9,532 nt of DNA. It comes from WTAW01 sp964540205. Lineage in GTDB: Bacteria > Acidobacteriota > Aminicenantia > Aminicenantales > Aminicenantaceae. A program made the position numbers and the translations under genes. This document shows positions 6,077 through 9,532 of this stretch, in pieces (the stretch's first letter is position 1; each line of letters opens with the position of its first letter). Where the stretch lies: positions 1 through 9,532 of the forward strand of contig CAZIMJ010000078.1 of assembly GCA_964540205.1 (NCBI GenBank), given 5' to 3'. The notes under the pieces are model-generated. The model had not been told where the DNA came from, made no database searches, and worked only from the letters and a program-made list of their open reading frames with translations.

Positions 6077-7376
6077 TTCAGAACTGCTTGAGGATTATTC
6101 TCTAGAATCTGTTCCGTTCGACAGGCGCAAATCCTGGATCAACCTGGCTGTCATCTGGATTGGAATTGCTGTGGTTATGTCCGCCATTTTCCGTGGAATG
6201 ATGATAGGTCTTGGGCTCGGGCAGGTCTCCAGTGTCGTCCTCTCCTACATCCTTGGTGAGATCATTCTCATTGCCATGATGGTTTTGACCGGATTTATCG
6301 GAGCAAAAACAGGATTTTCCACCCCGTTGATCGCAAACTTTTCTTTTGGTCGAATGGGTGCTATCCTGATCTCTCTATCTATTGCCTTTTCCCTCATCGG
6401 ATGGTTTGGAGTCCAGGCGGCTTTTTTTGCTCGCACAGTCCACTTCTATTTTGGCGTGCACTTATCCCTTCCGCTTCTTTCATTTATCTGCGGGATCCTG
6501 ATGATGATTCCTGCCATTTTTGGCATCCGCGGCCTAAGCGTCCTTAGTTGGGCTGCATCTCCATTTATGATTCTTATCTTTCTGTGGGGAATCGTCAAGA
6601 TGGGATTTCATTCTCTCCCTTTGCAAACTCTCATTTCCCTAGCAATGAATCATGAGCCAGACCCTTATCCTCTGACAATCGGGGCGGCGGCTTCCATCGT
6701 GGCTGGTGGGTTTATCGTCGGCGCTACAACCAGTGCGGATATTTTCCGCTACGCCCGGCCGCGCCTCAGAGAGATCTTTGCGGCCGCAGCCGTCGCCATG
6801 ACCGCTAGTGCATTTCTCCATTTGGTCGGCTCTATTCTCGCCATGAACACCGGGCTTTACCATGAGCGGCTTCCGGAGCTTATCATTAGCGATCAATATC
6901 TGGGGTTGGGATTCGTTGGCTTCATGGTTCTTCTTCTCGCGCAATGGACAACCAACGACAGCAACATCTACTCCTCTGTCTTGGCCCTCAACAATATTTT
7001 CCGTGCGAAAAGATGGAAGGTTACTATCATCGCCGGCGTCATTGCCTCATTATTTGCCGCTTTGGGCATACTGGAACGACTCGAACTCTTCCTCGTAATC
7101 CTCTCTGTGAGCATCGGACCTATCGGAGGCATTCTTATCACAGATTATTATTTTCTGAAACGGTTAAAGCGACAGGATTTCAGGCAAAATAGCCTTACTA
7201 AATGGAATCCTAAAGCGCTGTCTGTGTATATCATTTCTTTCATTATAGGATGGACTACTTCTGGACATCCTTTTACGATAAATATCTTTCCGTTCTCGGT
7301 GTTTGCCTTCAATGGAATCCTGTCTTCCATTTTTCTTTATTATCTTGTTATGAAAATATTTCCAGAAAAGGAGTAA
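6060..7376 (+). CDS. NCS1-family nucleobase/cytosine permease (CodB-like)
   Basis: This 438-residue inner-membrane transporter has about 12 hydrophobic segments. Family signs are the entry motif EDYSLESVPFDRRKSW (11-26), IANFSFGRMG (91-100), SLIGWFGVQA (111-120), TTSADIFRYARP (223-234), AQWTTNDSNIYSSVLAL (294-310) and SIGPIGGILITDYYF (351-365). NCS1 proteins couple Na+ or H+ to uptake of cytosine, purines, allantoin, hydantoins and related compounds; the substrate here cannot be read. The start ATG 6060 is the only usable one, because a TGA lies three codons upstream and the next in-frame Met is residue 40, inside the first helix. The first residues MARPH are encoded by the end of repeat R4. 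AAAGAG lies 9 nt upstream. The next gene begins 3 nt after the stop, so the two form an operon. Typical members have a slightly different, variable leader before YSLE, so function is probably kept. Confidence 0.88.
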   Translation: MARPHNSELLEDYSLESVPFDRRKSWINLAVIWIGIAVVMSAIFRGMMIGLGLGQVSSVVLSYILGEIILIAMMVLTGFIGAKTGFSTPLIANFSFGRMGAILISLSIAFSLIGWFGVQAAFFARTVHFYFGVHLSLPLLSFICGILMMIPAIFGIRGLSVLSWAASPFMILIFLWGIVKMGFHSLPLQTLISLAMNHEPDPYPLTIGAAASIVAGGFIVGATTSADIFRYARPRLREIFAAAAVAMTASAFLHLVGSILAMNTGLYHERLPELIISDQYLGLGFVGFMVLLLAQWTTNDSNIYSSVLALNNIFRAKRWKVTIIAGVIASLFAALGILERLELFLVILSVSIGPIGGILITDYYFLKRLKRQDFRQNSLTKWNPKALSVYIISFIIGWTTSGHPFTINIFPFSVFAFNGILSSIFLYYLVMKIFPEKE

Positions 7377-7379
7377 ACA

Positions 7380-8318
7380 ATGGCTCTAAAACAAGTCTTA
7401 GAAGTGTTTGATCTTCTGGAAACTCCCTCAATTGATGAAACCGGAGTCAGGGATTTTTTTATAAATAAAGGTTTAGAAGAGTCAGAAATAGACATCCTGA
7501 CAATCGATGAGCATAAAGGCGAGACAAGCTTTATAAAAATCCATATCAAAGGCAAAGAGGGTCACTCCGGAGGAGGGGAGTCACCGACTCTGGGTATAAT
7601 CGGTCAATTAGGTGGAATCGGCGCTCGGCCCCACAAGATCGGCCTTGTTTCCGATGCGGATGGAGCGATATCCTCCTTAGCAAGCGCAGCCAAGATCGTA
7701 GAGATGCGAACAAAGGGCGACGAACTCAAGGGGGATGTAATTGTATCCACTCATCTCTGCCCAAATTCTCCTGTCATTCCACATGAGCCTGTGCCGTTTA
7801 TGGGTTCGCCTATTTCAATCGCAACAATGAATAAATATGAAGTCGATAGCCGAATGGAGGCAATTCTTTCCATCGATGCCACAAAGGGGAACCGCGTTAT
7901 CAACCAGAAAGGATTTGCCATATCACCAACAGTAAAAGACGGCTATATCCTGAGAGTTAGCGAGGACTTGATGGATATCATGCAGAATGTGACAGGAAAA
8001 CTGCCAGTGGTTTTTTCTATCACAATCCAGGATATCACTCCATATGGGAATGATCTCTATCATCTGAACAGCATCCTCCAGCCTGCTATAGCAACTCATG
8101 CGCCAGTTATCGGCGTCGCGATCACAACAGAAGTGCCTGTCCCGGGATGTGCTACAGGGGCAAATCATTGTATGGACATTGAGGCAGCCGTGAGATTTGT
8201 GGTTGAGGTCACCAAGGCCTTTGGGGAAGAGAAGTGCTTTTTTTACGATGACCAGGAATTTCAAAAAATCGTTTCCTTGTACGGTTCTCTAGAACATCTG
8301 AAAACTCTAGGAAAATAA
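7380..8318 (+). CDS. DUF1177 family protein
   Basis: This is a 312-residue soluble protein with no signal peptide. It matches my recollection of the DUF1177 family along its whole length: VLEVFDLLETP (6-16), EGHSGGGESPTLGIIGQLG (60-78), VSDADGA (90-96), THLCPNSPVIPHEPVPF (124-140), SIDATKGNRVINQKG (164-178), TIQDITPYGNDLYHLNSI (215-232) and TTEVPVPGCATGANH (249-263). The conserved His, Asp, Glu and Cys residues suggest a metal-binding enzyme, but the reaction is not known to me. GGAG (7370-7373) ends at the permease stop, 6 nt before ATG 7380, so translation is coupled. Its partner here is an NCS1 permease, suggesting that it acts on a small imported compound or amidohydrolase-type intermediate. 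That is context inference only. Confidence 0.8.
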   Translation: MALKQVLEVFDLLETPSIDETGVRDFFINKGLEESEIDILTIDEHKGETSFIKIHIKGKEGHSGGGESPTLGIIGQLGGIGARPHKIGLVSDADGAISSLASAAKIVEMRTKGDELKGDVIVSTHLCPNSPVIPHEPVPFMGSPISIATMNKYEVDSRMEAILSIDATKGNRVINQKGFAISPTVKDGYILRVSEDLMDIMQNVTGKLPVVFSITIQDITPYGNDLYHLNSILQPAIATHAPVIGVAITTEVPVPGCATGANHCMDIEAAVRFVVEVTKAFGEEKCFFYDDQEFQKIVSLYGSLEHLKTLGK

Positions 8319-8484
8319 TTATAATTTAAGCTGGGGGGCAATATTTCAATCCCGATAATTGAAAGAAATAATTAACAAATAGTAAAAATAACTAGACAAA
8401 TAGACAGAAATAGATTACATTATGTATGGTAATTATGACAAATAAAAAATTAGATGCAAAAAATAAGATTACAAGGAGGTTACA
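8319..8484 (+). promoter_or_regulatory. Regulatory region upstream of the membrane protein/XRE pair
   Basis: This AT-rich gap holds several small symmetric or repeated elements. The inverted repeat TTTCAAT (8344-8350)/ATTGAAA (8358-8364) has a 7-nt loop and no T-tract. ACAAATAG occurs at 8375-8382 and 8396-8403, with a related AGAAATAG at 8406-8413, so starts are 21 and 10 bp apart, close to whole DNA turns. An imperfect dyad ATTACAT...ATGGTAAT spans 8414-8433. These could be operators for the small XRE regulator encoded downstream. A promoter is not clear; TTGAAA (8359) with TAAAAA 18 nt later is weak. Confidence 0.35.
8473..8479 (+). promoter_or_regulatory. Strong ribosome binding site
   Basis: AAGGAGG lies 5 nt before ATG 8485 and fixes the start of the membrane-protein gene. 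Confidence 0.75.
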
Positions 8485-8949
8485 ATGACGCAGTTAAAAA
8501 AACGTGCTATCTGGGGGCTTCTCATTTGGGGGCTTGCCCTTATCGCAGCCTACATCATTTTCTTCATGGGCGGAGGACCTCAAACTTTTCTGGAAAATGA
8601 TACAAGAGTCGAACTCACAAGAGTAGTCTTCACAGTTGGATTCATATGCTACTTTCTTGCGTTGTATTTGACGCGCACTAAATCAGACAGCAAAAAACTC
8701 CTGAAGGACGAGAGGGACGAATTGATCTCCAAACGCGCATACTCCACTGGTTTTTATTCATTGATGATTTACGTGTTTCTCATCTGTTTGGCTTTGTATG
8801 CGTATTATAAAGTTCATCTCAACGGCGTGGACATGCCCATAGGGTGGCTGTGGCTTTTGGGCATCACAACATATTTTATGGGATTTGTTTCCCATGCGAT
8901 CGCCACACTGGCTCTCTATGGAAGGATGAGCGGCGATGGCGAAATCTAA
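8485..8949 (+). CDS. Four-helix membrane protein paired with XRE regulator (DUF2178-like)
   Basis: This 154-residue integral membrane protein has four predicted helices (about 9-28, 46-63, 86-108 and 119-145). Between helices 2 and 3 lies a charged loop with KDERDELISKRA (74-85). Small membrane proteins with a DER motif in this loop, encoded directly before a short XRE-type regulator, are a recurring pair in bacteria and archaea, and I recall such proteins as DUF2178-like. That assignment is by pattern only. The function is unknown; a role as signal-sensing partner of the regulator is plausible. It overlaps the regulator gene by 14 bp in another frame, so the two are co-translated. Confidence 0.7.
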   Translation: MTQLKKRAIWGLLIWGLALIAAYIIFFMGGGPQTFLENDTRVELTRVVFTVGFICYFLALYLTRTKSDSKKLLKDERDELISKRAYSTGFYSLMIYVFLICLALYAYYKVHLNGVDMPIGWLWLLGITTYFMGFVSHAIATLALYGRMSGDGEI

Positions 8950-9148
8950 GATAAAAAACAACATCAGAAGGCTCCGGTTTGAGAATAGCGAGATGACTCA
9001 ACAGGAACTAGCAGATCACACCCAATGCACGCGCCAGACGATTGTTGCGCTGGAACAAGAGAAGTATGTGCCTTCACTTGCACTGGCATTTCGAATCGCC
9101 CGGGTGTTTGATGTTTCGCTCGATGATGTGTTCGAATACCATGAATAA
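8936..9148 (+). CDS. Small XRE-family helix-turn-helix transcriptional regulator
   Basis: This is a 70-residue single-domain DNA-binding protein. The helix-turn-helix spans about residues 20-40 (MTQQELADHTQCTRQTIVALE), followed by 'EKYVPSLALAFRIARVFDVSLDDVFEY', the standard end of the short XRE regulators. There is no extra sensor domain. It starts at ATG 8936 with AAGGATGAG (8922-8930) upstream, inside the end of the membrane-protein gene. It probably controls its own operon, and candidate operator elements lie at 8344-8433. Confidence 0.88.
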   Translation: MAKSKIKNNIRRLRFENSEMTQQELADHTQCTRQTIVALEQEKYVPSLALAFRIARVFDVSLDDVFEYHE

Positions 9149-9163
9149 GGGCAATGGAAAGCT

Positions 9164-9212
9164 GTTCCCTCTTTAAAATCAATAACATGCTGTGGCCCAT
9201 CCCCATTTACCC
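9164..9212 (+). repeat. Dispersed repeat copy R5, 5'-truncated
   Basis: Only the last 40 bases or so of the repeat are present, starting about 16 bp after the XRE stop. They are CTTTAAAATCAATAACATGC, then TGTGGCCCATCCCC (9191-9204) and CATTTACC. It matches R6 in the bases before the terminus. No hairpin half is seen upstream, because that sequence is coding. Confidence 0.75.
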
Positions 9213-9263
9213 ATTGCGTGTGGTTAATCTGGAAATAATCGAAAAAAGAATATTGTCTTTTCG

Positions 9264-9292
9264 TTGAACATGTTTTTTTAATGTGGTATAAA
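9264..9292 (+). promoter_or_regulatory. Sigma70-like promoter of the response-regulator gene
   Basis: TTGAAC (9264-9269), a 17-nt spacer and TATAAA (9287-9292) with an extended -10 TG (9284-9285). Transcription would start near 9299, giving a leader of about 33 nt before ATG 9332. Confidence 0.65.
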
Positions 9293-9331
9293 GAATTTGA
9301 GAAGCAAGAATAGACCATAGCGCAGATAATA

Positions 9332-9532
9332 ATGAGCATAAAAATAGTCGTGGTGGATGATGATAGGGCAACTCTTGCTCTTCTTGAGAGAAACCTGATC
9401 ATGCGTGGATTTTGGGTTTACAGTGCCAAAGATGGAGAGGAGGGTTTCGACTTTATCAACAAGGAGCACCCAGACCTCGTTATCAGTGATATGCTCATGC
9501 CAAAGATTCATGGCGTGGAACTCTGTAAAACG
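9332..9532 (+). CDS. Response regulator, receiver domain (partial, runs off right edge)
   Basis: 67 codons are present. They form the first half of a CheY-like receiver domain: the strand IKIVVVDDD (3-11) with the acidic pocket Asp9-Asp11, helix 1 (ATLALLERNLIMRGF), VYSAKDGEEGFDFI (29-42), and the phosphoacceptor Asp53 in HPDLVISDMLMPKIHGVELC (46-65). The switch Thr/Ser, the Lys and any output domain lie beyond the window, so it cannot be said whether this is a DNA-binding regulator, a diguanylate cyclase or another type. No strong ribosome site precedes ATG 9332. A good promoter lies 40 bp upstream. Confidence 0.9.
   Translation, partial: MSIKIVVVDDDRATLALLERNLIMRGFWVYSAKDGEEGFDFINKEHPDLVISDMLMPKIHGVELCKT

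Noticed and set aside
1779..9212. CRISPR array from the repeated TGTGGCCCGTCCCC units
   Set aside because: Copies are kilobases apart, in both orientations, with homologous flanks rather than regularly spaced unique spacers.
9016..9511. Minus-strand frames over the XRE gene end and the response regulator
   Set aside because: The plus strand carries clear XRE and receiver-domain patterns with a promoter; the minus frames have no recognisable content.

Overview
The window comes from a Gram-negative bacterium of moderate GC. It carries an OmpP1/FadL-type outer-membrane protein ending in Phe, a lipoprotein with a lipobox, and two secreted or periplasmic enzymes with Sec signal peptides. The tandem M16 peptidases, the family mix and the dense short repeats would fit an Acidobacteriota/Aminicenantes-like lineage, but this is only an impression; no rRNA or other taxonomic marker is present.

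Layout. At 2-1743 two M16-family zinc-peptidase subunits are translationally coupled by an ATGA overlap: the 3' end of an upstream partner, then a complete subunit lacking the HXXEH zinc motif. Opposite to them lie a small unrecognised lipoprotein (1905-2504, minus) and a decayed OmpP1/FadL gene (2636-3883, minus). The latter has two in-frame TAG codons and has lost its signal peptide. A 265-bp inverted pair of repeats (3864-4128) abuts its truncated 5' end. On the other side of that pair lies the C-terminal remnant of a CARDB-like protein (4129-4323). A secreted metallo-beta-lactamase-fold protein follows (4451-5500). After a 560-bp repeat-rich spacer comes a two-gene operon of an NCS1 nucleobase-type permease and a DUF1177 protein (6060-8318). 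Next is a four-helix membrane protein with an overlapping small XRE-type regulator (8485-9148). The window ends inside a response-regulator receiver domain (9332 onward), which has a good sigma70-like promoter.

The most distinctive feature is a dispersed repeat family with at least six copies in 9.5 kb, ending in the conserved terminus TGTGGCCCGTCCCC. Full copies are about 110-120 bp. They carry a hairpin bounded by CTTAG...CTAAG, then about 50-60 AT-rich bases, then the terminus, in some copies followed by an 8-nt tandem duplication. The terminus lies exactly at the 5' edge of three coding sequences. It supplies the start codon and first five codons of the NCS1 permease, and it borders the 5'-truncated FadL and CARDB-like remnants. 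The family therefore looks linked to local gene truncation and gene re-starting, and in the permease case to a transcript leader made of repeat sequence.

Functional links are modest. The M16 pair probably acts as one heteromeric periplasmic peptidase. The permease and DUF1177 protein are probably co-transcribed and may handle one imported substrate. The membrane protein and XRE regulator form a self-contained regulatory pair. The remaining genes look independent.
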